Positions 1 to 12,215 of a stretch of 64,000 nt of DNA are shown here, piece by piece. The stretch is from the NCBI GenBank assembly GCA_033961575.1, contig CM066740.1, positions 92,611,117 through 92,675,116 of the forward strand, in the 5' to 3' direction. Source of the DNA: Aselliscus stoliczkanus (Eukaryota; Chordata; Mammalia; Chiroptera; Hipposideridae). The notes under the pieces were generated by a model. It did not search any database. It saw only the letters and a list, made by a program, of their open reading frames with translations, and was not told where the DNA came from. Numbering within the stretch: position 1 is the first letter of the stretch; every line of letters starts with the position of its first letter. Made by a program: the position numbers and the translations under genes.

Positions 1-1260
1 CCTCCTTGCCTCCTGCTGTGCTGTCTCCCCTGGAGCTCCCGGCAGTGCCTTGCAGCCAGTTATCATTTGTGGGTCCTGACTCCTGGTCACACCTCACCTA
101 ATACATAGCTGTGGGTTGGTGGAAATAGGTGTTGGAGGAACAAACGTACACGAGAGAAGACAGAGCGGTCTTGGCCACCACATCTAACGCGGAGCTGATT
201 TGACGTGTGTAGGGCCGGGTGCTTCACAGTTGGGAGAGAGCTCACAGGTGAACCTGTTAGCTAAGCGCTCGTAAGACAAGGCGCACAGCTAGCCAGGAGC
301 GGAAGGGAGCAGCTTCCGGGTGAGAGGAGCAAATCTAGGAGGCCACAGCTCCTCGTAGGTGAAGGCGCCTACAGAACCCCCCGGGACCGTGTCGCTTTAG
401 AGCTGCTCTGGGTGCTCGGCAACCCCCCGTAAAGCAGGAGCAGTAATGGAGCTGGCAGGTGGACGTGGGGAAGAGGACAAGGCCCAGGGTAGAAAAGGGA
501 GACTGTTCCTGAAGGTTCTAACCCAGGTTCGATGCTCAGCTGTTTTCAGTGTTCCTAAATGTCAGTTTTCGTGAAACCAGAACAATCTACCTTTGTTAAA
601 TATGTCAAATGGAGGGGGAGGAGTGGTTTTCAACCTAAAAGTGAAGTGTGTCTCTTTAATAGTGGGTTAATACTTTTCTCCTGAGGGGTCCGCCTGGGCC
701 CACCAGCTCACTCTCGGTAACTAAACTCATCCGATTACTGAGAACATTAATCAAGAGTGGGGGGTTGGTTCTTGTTTTTTAGTTTGTTACTTATTAACCT
801 ATATTGTTAGGATGACGTGACCTTCTCTTTAAGTAGATTAATTGTAATGTAAATGTAATAGTCCCTGATTATATTTGTCTTAGGTCACGGCTTAATTTGC
901 TCCAAAACTAGAACTAATCTGAAAATTACTGTTTCTTCCCCTTTCCCCAATTCAAGGTCTATGGTACCATTGCTTCAGGTGATTTCGAGGGGTTCGCCCA
1001 TGTCATTTGAAGATTCTGCTCGCATCATCCCACTCTTTTACCTCTTTAGCTCCTTGTTTAGTCATTCACTGATTTCCATACATGATAATGAATTCTTCGG
1101 TGACCCAATAGACGGTAAGAATTTTGAGCAGCCAGTTTGTGGCTGGCCCCATGGCCTAACCATTCTTATAAATGATAGAAAAAGTTTGAGCCTTGTAAGT
1201 CTTTCTGTGTGTTGAGAATTAAAAAATAATTATGACAGCACCTTGGATTGTGTTTTTCAG
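1..1260. other. UBE3C intron (3' part)
   Basis: This is intronic sequence ending in the TTTTTCAG acceptor at 1253-1260. I see no repeat I can name and no exon. An 84-codon open frame at 961-1215 has no recognisable similarity. Confidence 0.7.
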
Positions 1261-1493
1261 TTGTAGGCCAGAGACAATCATCAATGATGCCTTTCACTTT
1301 GGAAGAGCTGATAGTGTTGTCTCGGTGCCTCCGAGATGCGTGCCTAGGGATCATCAAGCTGGCGTATCCCGAAACGAAACCGGAAGTCCGAGAGGAATAC
1401 ATTACAGCGTTTCAGAGTATTGGGGTCACCACTAGTTCTGAAATGCAGCAGTGTATACAGATGGAACAAAAACGATGGATTCAGCTCTTTAAG
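1261..1493 (+). CDS. UBE3C: UBE3C coding exon (pre-HECT region)
   Basis: This 233-nt exon begins with two bases completing a split codon and then encodes 77 residues, opening VGQRQSSMMPFTLEEL and ending RWIQLFK. It follows a TTTTTCAG acceptor and ends at AAG|GTACAG. It codes for the helical region before the HECT domain and matches the remembered mammalian UBE3C sequence almost residue for residue. No catalytic residue lies here. The upstream exon supplying the first base of the split codon is outside the window. An open frame continues a little into the downstream intron but is not coding. Confidence 0.95.
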
Positions 1494-2009
1494 GTACAGT
1501 TTATTTTTGTTTACTGAGGTCAAATAATGTACAAGTGTGTTTTGATTTGACTCATTTCAGAATAGAAATACAGGTTTGTTTCAGGCGTAATTTTTAAATT
1601 TACAAAACTTTTAAATTAAAAGTCATTTTCATTTTACATTTGCCTTCTTTGAAAGCCTTATTTTTATATCTTTACATTGCATCTTTTATAAATTGCCCTA
1701 AGTACTTTTAGTGACAAGGTGTATAGTATAAATAAATAAAAAAATTTTTAATGTTTTTATTTTTCACTAAAACATCTACAGATTTAATTTTTTTAATCTT
1801 TTAAGAAATTGATTAATAAAGGTGGACTAAGGTCATCAATTTAATGCAAGTTGGATATAAATTATTTTAAATTATCTTCATTTTTAACCATGCAGAAAGA
1901 GAACTTAGGAGTTACAGTGGCTGGAATGTTGGCAGGAAAGCACCCCCACTGAGACTGCTGGGCAGAAAAAAAGAGAAGAAGGAGGGTGCTTGACTTCCCA
2001 TGAAATCTC

Positions 2010-2650
2010 TGCAGCAAACACATCTAGTCAGCTAAAATCGCTCATTAAAGGAGTGAGAGCAGAAGAAATGCATTTTCCAAATTGAATGCTAGATTTACAG
2101 TCCGTTTAATACCGGCGACCTCTCGCACAGTAATGTTCAGTTCGAGTCATCAGCTGTCCCTTCAGGTCTTTTATCACTGCTTTTGTCAAGCTATCTATTT
2201 AATTGAAAGAAGTTAATTGAATGAAAATGATCAACTAAGCTTGTATTAATATTGCTAATGGAACTTTCTTCTTGGCCATGTTTGGAGAAAGATGTCAAGC
2301 TAGACTTTAGGAAAGGCCCATTAATGCTTGCACTTAACCTGATGGGCTAATTAAGGGCTGCTTATTCATCCGACGAGTGCGGCCCAGTCTCTATCCAGCC
2401 CGGTCTGCACATTTCACCCACGAGCACGGGTAGCAGCAGCAGCGGGTGTAACTGATAATGCTTTGATTGCAGCAAACACAGACCTAATTAATGCATCACT
2501 GAATTTATAATTTGTGCGGATTGGGGTAATATATGTTTGCACAATTTATTTTAATTACCGATCTCTGTATTCCTAAGTAAACTTGGAAGGTCACGTGTTG
2601 AGCCCTGAATATGTCCTTTCTTAAAGATTGACAATTTTGCAACTTTTCTA
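2010..2650. promoter_or_regulatory. Candidate conserved noncoding element (homeodomain-site rich)
   Basis: This repeat-free A/T-rich block carries many TAATTA/ATTAAT/TTAATG cores (for example near 2213, 2320, 2349, 2486 and 2552) and ATTTA-type motifs. It looks unlike the decayed repeats around it. Such density is common in mammalian developmental enhancers. Conservation cannot be shown from one sequence, so the call is an inference. Confidence 0.35.
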
Positions 2651-5458
2651 AGTTAAAAATAAGCTGCTCACCCGTTTAAAACCTGTAATTCTTATGTAAA
2701 CTCTTCCTGGATGTACGTATGATGATAGCATATGTGTTTTTCTTTTAAGTTTTTAATTAAACTCTGGAATCTTTGTTAATAAAGCTTTCCATTATATAGG
2801 ATATCGGGCATTGTGTACAGTGTCAGATAATTTCATTATTTTATAGCACCTATTGAGAATTTAATCATCTTCACAGGACAGGCTTATCTTTAGGACCTGC
2901 AAACCTCGGGGTTTAATAATGCCGTGTATTTTACACCTGGCCCTACTTTATTTCGCTTAAGCGTTCGATGGACATTTTGTGGTGAATTTTTTCCTATGCT
3001 TGAAATGACTTAGTACCACTTTATCAAGGATTGAAGGTTTTTAAGAATTAGGATGAAAGTTCACCTTTTTTGGTATCAATTGTTTTAGGTAAGACCTTCT
3101 GAGTTTAGAACAGAATTGTCTGAAGACAGTTTTTGAGCAGGATTCCTGTTCTTTGAAAAAAAAAATGGTTTTATACTACCTGCTAATGAGCTAAGCCCTG
3201 AAAATAAGTTTAAAAAAAAAATCAAGGCATAATCTGAGTAGAAAAGGGTTCAGCTGCTATTAGTTTTTCTCTATAGAAAAGATGATCTTTAATGTGAAGT
3301 AAGAATTTACCCCTCAGTTGTGCTGTGTCCCAGACAGTATTCTGAGAGCTTCCCATACTCACTCATTGGCGCAGCAGCTTGGTGGAAGACGCTGTCTGGC
3401 ATTAAGCGCGTTTCACAGGTGAGGGCGCATGGCCAGCAGGTGACAGAGCCACCGTCCGGTCCCATCTGCTCCTCTGCCGTCCCCTCTCGGAAGTGCCAAG
3501 ATAAAACGTTAGCATTGTTTATGTTCTGGAGCCAGCTTTGAGTTGAAGAATTCAAGGCAGAGCCCACCAAAGAAGGTAAAAGCATTTTGCCAGTGATTTT
3601 GTGCCTTCTGCTGATTGTGACACAACTGCAAATGATGAGACCCGACTCCTTCCGGCACCGACCATTTTCATTTTTCAGGCCTGTGCTGGTCCTTGAACCA
3701 GTTTCTGTGAGAGGCCCTGCCAGCTGCTCACAGGACACAGAGCTCTAAGTGGATAGAATCATCTTTCTTTGTCACTGAAGAAGGAAGGTCATCCTCTAAG
3801 GCCTGCATTGACACTGCTGAAACAGCTGCTGCATTTATCAAGTTTATAAACTCCTGTTGAGTGTAATTTACAGCTGTGATTGCTTCAGCCCTGCGAGGTG
3901 ATAGGCGCTCGCCAGTGTGGCCCTGGGCGGCTCCGGCCGAGGCCCCCGACCGACGGTGGGGGGCTCTGCACCCTCCCCACGCCCATCCGTCTGTCCAGAG
4001 CCACGGTCACTGTAGGCGTTCGGGTGGGGTGTTTTGGTTTCGGAGGCCTTCAGAAGTTACGGTCAAGACAGGCAGGGCGCGGACTCCACCCCTGCCGTGT
4101 CCCCCACCGGTACATGGTGACCACAGGGCGCCAGCAGCGGGCCGCCTGCTTTTCTGTCTTTTTAGGGTTTTATTTGTTTTGTTTCTGACTGTGAAGTAAA
4201 ATGGAAACACGCAGGAAACATTCGTCTTGAACAATACGCCGTTCCAACAAGTGGTAGCCGGGAGCTGTGTGGGACTTGGTGAGCTGTTGGCAGCGGTGAC
4301 GCATGTGGGGCACGTCATGACTTTTACTGGTTAGCGGTTAGGGTGTCATTACTGCCACTTATTCCATCACCCACGCTCTTCATCAGAACACTGACTCCGC
4401 CTTGTGCTGGGCAATCTTAAGTGAGGTCAGACTTCCAGTGTCATTGTGCAGTGACAAGGACAAGCCTTCCACAATGACACTGAGAGAACAGAGCTGAATG
4501 GAGGGTGCACTGGAGAACCCAGGACAGAAAAACGCAACTGGTCCCATGTGACGTTTGATTGACAGGGACACTCACTTGGGACGTCTGTGAGGTGATATTC
4601 TTGGAGCTGGTGCTTTTCCGGTTTTCTCATATTTCATTTTCACATATTCTTTGTCATGAAATCAGAATCCTAAAAAGTCCTTATTTGATGGGCTTTGATC
4701 ACTTTACACGTTGCCACAGTGAAGGACCCGTGAATTATGTGTGGTATCCTGTGTTTTGTATTGAACTTGCTAAAGAATTATCTTAGATGTTTGAGTTTAC
4801 TTACCAGATTTTATATGTCAGATTTAAGATTAAAAAGAGATGCTTATTTTATATTATAACATAATTTAGCCTTCCAGGTACCTTTCAAAATTTGGACTAT
4901 GTACCTTTTTAGTTGCAATAATGTAAATATCAGCGATCATTCAGAAATGTCATACTTCAACATCAACAGCCTTCAGTCACGTCGCCGCACACTTACTACA
5001 TGACGGAGCGTGTGAAATGCCTAAGAGTATCTCCCTCGGGCCGTTGGCCAAGATTGCCTTTCGGTCCTCACAGCCAGTGAGCTCCCACACACCCAGCAAT
5101 CGGGGAGCAGTGCCTGTTCACTCACACCCTTCAGCGTTGCTGAGCAGTTATGTACTGGATCTTTGTGACATTGGGTTACGGAAACATGCTTACAAGGGTC
5201 AGTGATTTTTAATTCAGATCGTAAATAATAGAGCATGTATGCAGTTGTGTACATTTCTGAGTATTTATTTAAATAGCTTTATTAGGTTTTGAGCAGTTAT
5301 TTAACCTGAAGTTTAGCTCTAACATGGGAGAACATGAGACAGGGGACAAGACACACCAAATCAATATTATTATTAGAGTCTGCTAAAACTGTGCACTGAT
5401 GTAGGCACAGCTCGTTTTCCAGTGTTTGCTTGTTTGCTGTTTTGTTTTACTTCATAAC

Positions 5459-5560
5459 ACACTGGTTCTCAAATCTAACTGCACAGTAGAGTATCCTGAG
5501 AATCAGTTAAAACAGTTACCAACTGGTGTCACCTCAAACGAACTGGATTAAAATGGGTGG
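5459..5560 (+). repeat. MER5-type hAT DNA transposon fragment
   Basis: The run ACTGGTTCTCAAATCTAACT followed by a GAGAATCAGTTAAAAC-like stretch matches the 5' end of MER5A-like nonautonomous hAT elements as I remember them. It is diverged and probably truncated. Confidence 0.45.
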
Positions 5561-6162
5561 CGGTGGTGCCTGTGTGGGCACTTACGGCTTCGGTCCCGTT
5601 TCAGTGTGGAGTTCTGTAAGCCTTCTGTTCCGGGCGAGTGCCTAGTGGGCTTCTCTGGGCCAGAAAATGTGAGAAAATGAAGTGAAGCAAGACTGGCTCG
5701 CTGCTGGTTCAGCTTAAACTGCTACTCCAGTTTTCTTACCCTTAACAATCTTAGGCGATTTATGTCACTTTTTAATGGTTACCTGCATAAACTTTGCCTT
5801 TTTGGTACTAAGTACCTGCTTAGCAGTTGAGTTTGTAATACTGGAAATGAAAAGGAATGCATTGTAAAGGTGTTTGACATCGCAAAATGGACTCAGTTAA
5901 ATTTTCATGGTTTCTTAAAATTTGTATTTTATTTTAAAACTTAGAAGAAAAATGGTATAAAATGAAGAAGGTAATGTTCTCAGTTGAATTTAAGATACAG
6001 GATTTGACATTTCTAAAAAAGTATTTTGGACTGGACCAGACGTGGTGCTGCCTGGTTAGCAGGTAAAAATGTGTCACCTGATTAAATTTGAATTTCAGAT
6101 AACAGATGCTGTTTTAAATATAAATATGTCCTATCCAATATTTGGGACATGCTTACACTTTG

Positions 6163-6485
6163 TCTTTTTTAATTTTTTATTTTTAATTTTTTTTTTTATT
6201 TTTAGCTGAGCCCTCCTGCCACCTGTTGGCAGCTCAGTGGCAGCTCAGCTCGGGCTGGGCATTGAACGGCCATTGCTCAGAGCTCAGCTCGCACTCTTTT
6301 TTTTTTTTTTTTGTTTGTTTGTTTGTTTGTTTTTGAGGGCAGTATCACTGGCCCTCATATGTGGGACCGAACCGGGGCCGCTGGCTTCCTAGGCCAGCGC
6401 TTAACCACCGCGCCACTCGGCCGGCCCCACAGCTCGCACTCTTGAGCGAGCTCTTAACCGACTGAGCCACTCGGCCGGCCCGGGG
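6163..6485 (-). repeat. VES-like tRNA-derived SINE, interrupted by a younger SINE
   Basis: On the minus strand this starts GGCCGGCCGAGTGGCTCAG, a tRNA-like A box, and ends in an A-rich tail. It is flanked by the target-site duplication CATGCTTACACTTTG (6148-6162 and 6486-6500). A second SINE sits inside it at 6299-6429. Confidence 0.85.
6299..6429 (-). repeat. Short tRNA-head SINE nested in an older SINE
   Basis: Reading the minus strand, the element has the head GGCCGGCCGAGTGGCGCGG, a stem-loop with perfect arms GCTGG/CCAGC type, a B box near GGTTCGGTCCC, then CACTGCCCTC and an A tail with CAAA repeats. It is flanked by CAGCTCGCACTCTT at 6285-6298 and 6430-6443, so it inserted into the outer element. 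Confidence 0.9.
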
Positions 6486-6984
6486 CATGCTTACACTTTG
6501 AATAAGAAGATATTTGGGACATAGCTATACTAAAAAATGATTTGATGTTTCTGAAATTCGGGTGTAACTAGGTGTCCTGTATTTCCTCTGGCGAGCCTGT
6601 GCAGGCACATCTTCCAGCGTGGTTCACTGTCAGCAGTGATTCATTAAGATGCTTTTCCACAGTGACCGCTGTCCCAACGCCCCTTCCAAATCACTTCTGT
6701 GTCTCCTCTCCCTCCGTTCTCCTCTGACCTCTCTTTCCTTTTTGAAAGAGATCAGTGATCTAGGACATTTTATAAGTAATATGTGATCATTTCTTTTTTC
6801 ATATTTCGAATGTGAAATTTTTTAATGTTTAATTTCACAATAATTTACAGAAGAATGTAAAGTATGGCATTAATTGCCTCAGACAGTGTAACAATGTTTG
6901 TGACCTGTGTAAAGTGTTCCCATGATCAGAGATCGCAGAGAGGGGAATGCCAGGAGGAGGACAGCGTTTGTTTTCTGGAGTTAG

Positions 6985-7200
6985 GCTGCGCGCGTCCGGC
7001 CCTGCGCGCCCCTGAGCAAGTCGCTTGCCCTCCGTGAAGCTCGGCTTCGTGCAGAGTGGGAACGATGCACTCATGAGCACGTCAGAGTTCCAGGGGCGAT
7101 ACGTGGAATCCTTAAGTACTGAAGGGTGCAGCTCAGTAACTGTGCCTAAGGGCGAGGATTCGGAAGCCATGTCTTTTGCTCAGCTGTGGGGCATTGTGGG
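6985..7200 (+). repeat. MIR-like SINE relic
   Basis: The stretch CCCTGAGCAAGTCGCTTGCC, then GTGAAGCTCGGCTTCGT and GAGTGGGAACGATG, follows the MIR core order (gcaagtcacttaacc...cagtttcctcatctg...aaatggg). It is an old, diverged copy. Confidence 0.5.
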
Positions 7201-7686
7201 TAGACTGCAGCATAATGCCTGTTAGTTCTGAACTCCTAAAACACCAGTGTGATCGGTTATGAAAGCGGAGGATAACACGCCCTTCCTACAGAGCAGCCGT
7301 GCTGCTCTTAGGGGCGCGCCGCGTGGCCGGAGCTGCGCTTGTCCCAGACCCGGAACTCTCTGGGATTCAGCCTCCCTTTGGAGAGCACACCTGAGAGACG
7401 TCTGAGGATTAGCGCACTGGGTCAGTGACCGCTCTGCTGTGACCAGCAGTTAGTCAGACAGAACCCAGACCAGGCGAGGCTCGGTCTCCGGGGGCGGCAC
7501 CTGAGAGCAGCGGTCAGAAAACGCCGTGTCTGCGGAACCTCAGCCCTGCGCAGGGTTAGGGCGCCACCCGACCACTTACCTGAGCTCATTCCCAAGGCTG
7601 TCACTCACCACGGTATTGGGACAGGCCTCAAAATGCCACAGCTGGGTTGGTAGGGAATACCTCCCCATTAAAAAGCTGTGTTCCAG

Positions 7687-7791
7687 GGCCGGCCGAGTGG
7701 CGCGGTGGTTAAGCGCTGGCCTGGGAAGCCAGCGGCCCCGGTTCGGTCCCACATATGAGGGCCAGTGACACTGCCCTCAAAAAAAAAAAAA
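7687..7791 (+). repeat. Short tRNA-head SINE
   Basis: The element opens GGCCGGCCGAGTGGCGCGG, has the anticodon-stem-like hairpin and B box, and ends CACTGCCCTC plus 16 or more A. A perfect duplication AAAAGCTGTGTTCCAG flanks it (7671-7686 and 7792-7807), which indicates recent L1-type integration. Confidence 0.95.
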
Positions 7792-8030
7792 AAAAGCTGT
7801 GTTCCAGATCCTGAGAGGTTCTTACTGGTGCAGTTTTGTCTGCGTGACCAAACGACTCCAGGTCAGCTTTTTCTCTGTCCATGGACACATCACCCAGGCA
7901 GTGTGCATAGCACAGTGGCCTGAGATGCCAACCATGGACCTTTTCTCACCCACTTGTGCTGGACATATAGAATTCCTGGTATTCCCAGATGCCAGGATTT
8001 GCATGTCATTTGTATTTCTGTTGTATATAT

Positions 8031-8109
8031 TGCGTTGTCGGAAAAGTTATGACACATTTTTGCAGCGAAAAACAGAAAAAAACACGTCATGATTTTTCTG
8101 ACAACCCAG
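8031..8109. mobile_element. 79-bp palindromic mariner-like MITE, copy 1
   Basis: The ends are inverted repeats of about 30 bp: GTTGTCGGAAAAGTTATGAC at the left and, reverse-complemented, GTTGTCAGAAAAATCATGAC at the right. It is almost all terminal repeat, like MADE1-type derivatives of mariner. A related copy of the same length is at 32788-32866. The neighbouring TATAT may hold a decayed TA duplication. Confidence 0.75.
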
Positions 8110-8454
8110 TGGACACTTGGGTAGGGTTTTCAAGGGAAATCTCTATTAACAATTGAGATTTTGCAATCTTGCTTGTCCAGTGGGTGTATTTGGAAAGTAA
8201 TCACATCACCCTAATTTTATTTTTCCTATCTAAGTTATAATTTATCCAAATTTTATTTTACTTAACTAGATGCAAGGTGCACACAAGCCTGGCTTACTTG
8301 CCCAGAAAACACTGTCAGTCTCACTTAAACATATAGTGGTTGTATGAGCAAATCCTCTTTGGAACACTTTAAAACTTTGGATTTACACTTTTATGTTGGT
8401 TTATCTTTATTTATTACAAATTACATTTCTACTTGATATAGACCTTCAAGTCTT

Positions 8455-8886
8455 TTTTTTTTTTGTTTTAAATTGGGGGGTTGAGGGAGGGGAACAGCAT
8501 GGGGGAATCGGGGAAGGGGAACAGACAAGTTGCTGTCTTTTTGTTCTTCAGTCTAGTTGCGGAGGACGTTGCTTCACTGGCTCATGTTGGTATCGTCATT
8601 GTGCTCTTCCCGGATGAGGCAGATCGGTCGCTGGCCTCTGGATGGTCGCTCACCACGGCTATTGGCAGCTCACACTGGCTGCCGGCCACTCACTGTAGCC
8701 TATGGCAGCCCACTGCAGCAGGGGCTGCAGCCTACTCCGTCGCTGGGGCTCGCACAGCCCAGCTCCAGGTGGAGCTGTTTGTTAGCTGTAGAGGGCAGTG
8801 TCACTGGCCCTCATATGTGGGATCCGAACTGGGACCGCTGGCGTCCCAAAACCAGCTCTTAACGAATGCGCCACTCGGCCGGCCCC
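8455..8886 (-). repeat. Long T+ SINE
   Basis: On the minus strand it has the GGCCGGCCGAGTGGCGCAT head, a CTGCCCTCTACAGC junction, a body of about 270 bp rich in GAGTGGC/GGCAGCC units and a tail ending GATTCCCC. The 3' end is worn, with no AATAAA. The flanking duplication is ACCTTCAAGTCTT (8442-8454 and 8887-8899). Several overlapping open frames here are repeat artefacts. Confidence 0.93.
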
Positions 8887-9699
8887 ACCTTCAAGTCTTC
8901 TTAAATAGATGGTGCCATTAGATCCCTTTAATCATTCGTTATAAAACTGACAATTAATGATTGATCCCAGGCCAGTCATCACATCTCCATTGGTTCCAGT
9001 AGGTAGTTGGGTTGTGTTCGTAGAAGCTTACTTACTGCACAGCCAGAGAGGAGCTGCCGCTCGTGGGAAAGCTAGTGGAGACCTAAGCCGTTACGGTGTG
9101 GGAGTGGGGTGGGCTGGAGACGGGGGAGGCTTCACGGAGGACATTGGACCTGTTTGTGGGGAATTACGGTGGGGAGTAGACCTGACTCCAGAGACTTCTA
9201 CAAGGGAAATACTGAAGTCATGTTTCCTTTCGGAAGATATGAGATGTGTCCAGGAGGCTTCCCTCCCCAGCGCCCTTGTACAGCATTTTTCAGAAAAAAG
9301 GAAATGGTGTTTTACTTCGGGAAAAAGTTTTATAAAATTGCTCTACTTGGAAAATGTCTTTCGTTACAGCTCAGATGAGCTAGTTCTTTTCCAAATCTGT
9401 GTTTCAGAGCTTCTAACTGCCTCCTTTGTAGTTTTAGGAAACCAGGCTTTGCACATTTTTCTGTTAACTTTCCTCTCTTTGTTGGCAGTAACTAACTGCT
9501 TTGCGCTTGGAACTCGTTCTTACGATCACAAATGGGACCCTTTTCTGTAAACAGGTGTGGTGGCCGGGGCCAGGCCATGGCCGCCGAGGCCCACACGTGC
9601 TTGGGCACGTGGGTGACGAGGCACGCCGTGTGCCATGTCCTCTGGCTGGTGGCACTTACTGAGCGGTTTACGTGACACGGTCCTGTTCTTCCTCTTCAG

Positions 9700-9804
9700 G
9701 TCATCACCAACCTAGTGAAAATGCTGAAGTCCAGAGACACCAGGAGAAGCTTTTGTCCTCCAAATCACTGGCTGTCGGAGCAGGAGGACATTAAGGCAGA
9801 CAAG
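9700..9804 (+). CDS. UBE3C: UBE3C coding exon (35 codons, pre-HECT)
   Basis: This 105-nt exon encodes 35 complete codons, starting VITNLVKMLKSRDTRR and ending EDIKADK. The acceptor is CTCTTCAG and the donor is AAG|GTGCTG, a GT donor with a weak downstream consensus. It joins in phase 0 to the previous exon (ending K) and to the next (starting VTQLYVP), reproducing the known order of the mammalian protein. The exon is too short to stand out as an open frame and was found by recognising the peptide. Confidence 0.94.
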
Positions 9805-11851
9805 GTGCTGCTGAAGGACCCTCTTCATGGTTTTCATTAAAGAGATTTTCTTTAGCTAGAATAGATCTTTTAAAACTGTTTAGTACTTATTGTATAACTA
9901 AATATTAACAGAGTCGGGGATAAGAAGTTAAACCTTTAAATTTAGCTCTTAGGTTACAGAATATATAGCAACACTGTTGGTTAAAATGTGCATCCTGGGT
10001 TTATTAATTTTATTTTGCTTTTTAACAACAGTTATATTGAAGCCCTGATGATTTTTTTTTATGGTTGATAAGGATTTTGCTTTTATTAGTATTAATTAAC
10101 AATATATATTAGGACTTAAAAGTATTTTCCCTTGATTTTCTAAAGGAACAAAGTTAAATATTATTAAGATTTAGATCTAAAGTAGATTCAGTAATATAAT
10201 ATATCTTTAACATTTTAAATAATATTAACAAAGGACTTGAAGTGTTTTCATTTTTGTTAGCAAAAGGCATGACTAGATTCATTTCAAAATCTTGGGGGTG
10301 GGGGCAGAGGGGAAGGGCATAGAAGAAACAAGATCCCAGCAACCTTAGAGAAAGCAGGAGTGTTTTAGAATAGTTCAGAAGCACTACCATGTCTGCACGA
10401 GCTGTTTTATGTTTACATTAAGCACACGGCTTCTGGCTCTGCCCACTGCCCAGGCTGAGCAGCCATGACCGGTCCTATACCAGTGAGCACCGCCAGGGCC
10501 CAGGGTGGGCCTCTGAGCAGCCCTTCCCACTAAAAAGAAGCCGTTGTGACACGATGGTTGGTCCTGGGTCTGGACAAGACGGGTGGGGAGCGTTTGTCGC
10601 TGGAGAGCAGGGAAGCCCAGGCGCCTTCGTGAGCAGGCCAGGAGTCCGGCAGAGGTGAAAGTGAGCATCACAGAAACAGGCGCAATGGGCCGGACAGCAG
10701 GTGTGTGGTCTGCGGGGTCATGGCCGACGACGAAAAGAGCCTTGCCGGCCTTTCCGTAGGGTGCAAAGGAGCGGCGTCATTATTTTGAATACAGGTTTGG
10801 ATAAAAGTAGCCACGCGTTTAGCTTGCCTTTCCTTTAGTCCTAGGGCTACCGGGGAGCTGATGATGAGAGAGCCTTCTTAATGTAGATGTATCCCAGCTA
10901 GTCCTGCACGAAGAAGGCATTTCCCAACCAGAAACTCACTATTGCATAGGCTCTGATGAAGTAAGCAGCCCAGGCGCTGCCAGGCCAGAGTTCAGTGCAC
11001 ACACTGGGCCTGCTGAGACCGTGGGTGTGAGGCCCCCAGGAGGGGAGGGCCTGGTGCCAGCATACAAGTCACTGCCGCCTCCCTGCTCCAGAAAGTTCTG
11101 CTACAGAAAAAATGTCAGCCGACACAAACAGTGCGTCTGGTGGTGTAATTGATTCATGTTATGGCACAAATTCTTGATCTCATTGCTGATGGTAACATGT
11201 AGCACACAGACCTACAGCGTCCAAATGCATGTGCTTCTTAAGGAAAAAGCACACACAACCCTGGACGTGTTCTGCCCAAAACGGGCCTGAACGTGACGAA
11301 GCATCTAGACAGAACTACAAATCGACAGGAACTGGCGGGCTGGACGTGCATGTTAGGTTCCCCAGAGGGTGCGCCCAGCTCAGGCCGGATGGTGGGACAT
11401 ACTACAGGCCACAGGCTTCGCTGCTTCGCCCAGAATTTCAGGGGCAGGAAGAAGGGTGAGGGGAGTTGACAGATTGGAAGAATTTAAGATACAAGATACT
11501 ACCTCAACCTTATCTGGATACTACGTAATTGAAATAGATTAACTTTTATAAAGTTATGAGGAAGTGATTATTTGGTAATAGTAAGAAATCGTGAATTTTT
11601 AAGTGTGCTGTATTCTTTTTTGTAAAGCGATCATGTTGTGGTAATTTGCTATGTCCAGACAGTGCTCTGTAGAAGTGTGACAGGTTGGCCAGCCTAGGAC
11701 AGGGGACATGGAAAGGCCGCCTAAAAGGACATGAGGTCAGAGAGAGGGACGTGGCTGACGCTAGGTACATGTAAAGCACCGATGAGTTCCTGCGTGACAC
11801 GGGAACGTGCTGGAACACGGGCAGCACTAAGCAAGGGCTCTGGTCCCACAG
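9805..11851. other. UBE3C intron, 2.0 kb
   Basis: The first kilobase is A/T-rich and the second is GC-balanced. I see no repeat I can name with confidence and no extra exon. Confidence 0.7.
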
Positions 11852-11939
11852 GTCACCCAGCTCTACGTGCCAGCCTCCAGACACGTGTGGCGTTTCCGGC
11901 GGATGGGGCGGATAGGCCCGCTGCAGTCCACCCTGGATG
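11852..11939 (+). CDS. UBE3C: UBE3C coding exon (pre-HECT, phase-1 end)
   Basis: This 88-nt exon encodes 29 codons (VTQLYVPASRHVWRFRRMG onward to STLD) and leaves one base of a split codon. The acceptor is CCCACAG and the donor is ATG|GTGAGT, a strong consensus. The arginine-rich WRFRRMGRIG stretch is characteristic of UBE3C just before the HECT domain. Only a 276-bp intron separates it from the next exon, and the split codon resolves to valine on joining. Confidence 0.94.
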
Positions 11940-12215
11940 GTGAGTCCCGGGGCCCCACATTGCCCACGAGTGTAACTTGGCGTGAGACTCCCCTTCTCGC
12001 CTGCTGTTCTGTGACCCTGTTAGGCCCACACCACCTAGAGTCCGTCACCCCACAGACCCCATGCGCAGTGCAGCCAGCCTCGCCCAGCCTCGCAACCATG
12101 GTTGCCTTTTGTTCCTGTAGCTTTGCCTTTTCTGGAACATCTTACATTGAGCCGTAGAGGGGCTCGCCTTGTGAGTCCGGAAAGGAAAGTCACCGAGGTT
12201 TTCGATGTGTTGCAG

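Larger units (their letters stand above)
1494..9699. other. UBE3C intron, 8.2 kb
   Basis: The intron contains an A/T-rich candidate conserved block (2.0-2.65 kb), a MER5-like fragment, a nested SINE pair (6.16-6.49 kb), a MIR fragment, a short SINE, a 79-bp MITE and a long SINE, all listed separately. The rest has nothing I can support as a feature. Confidence 0.8.
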
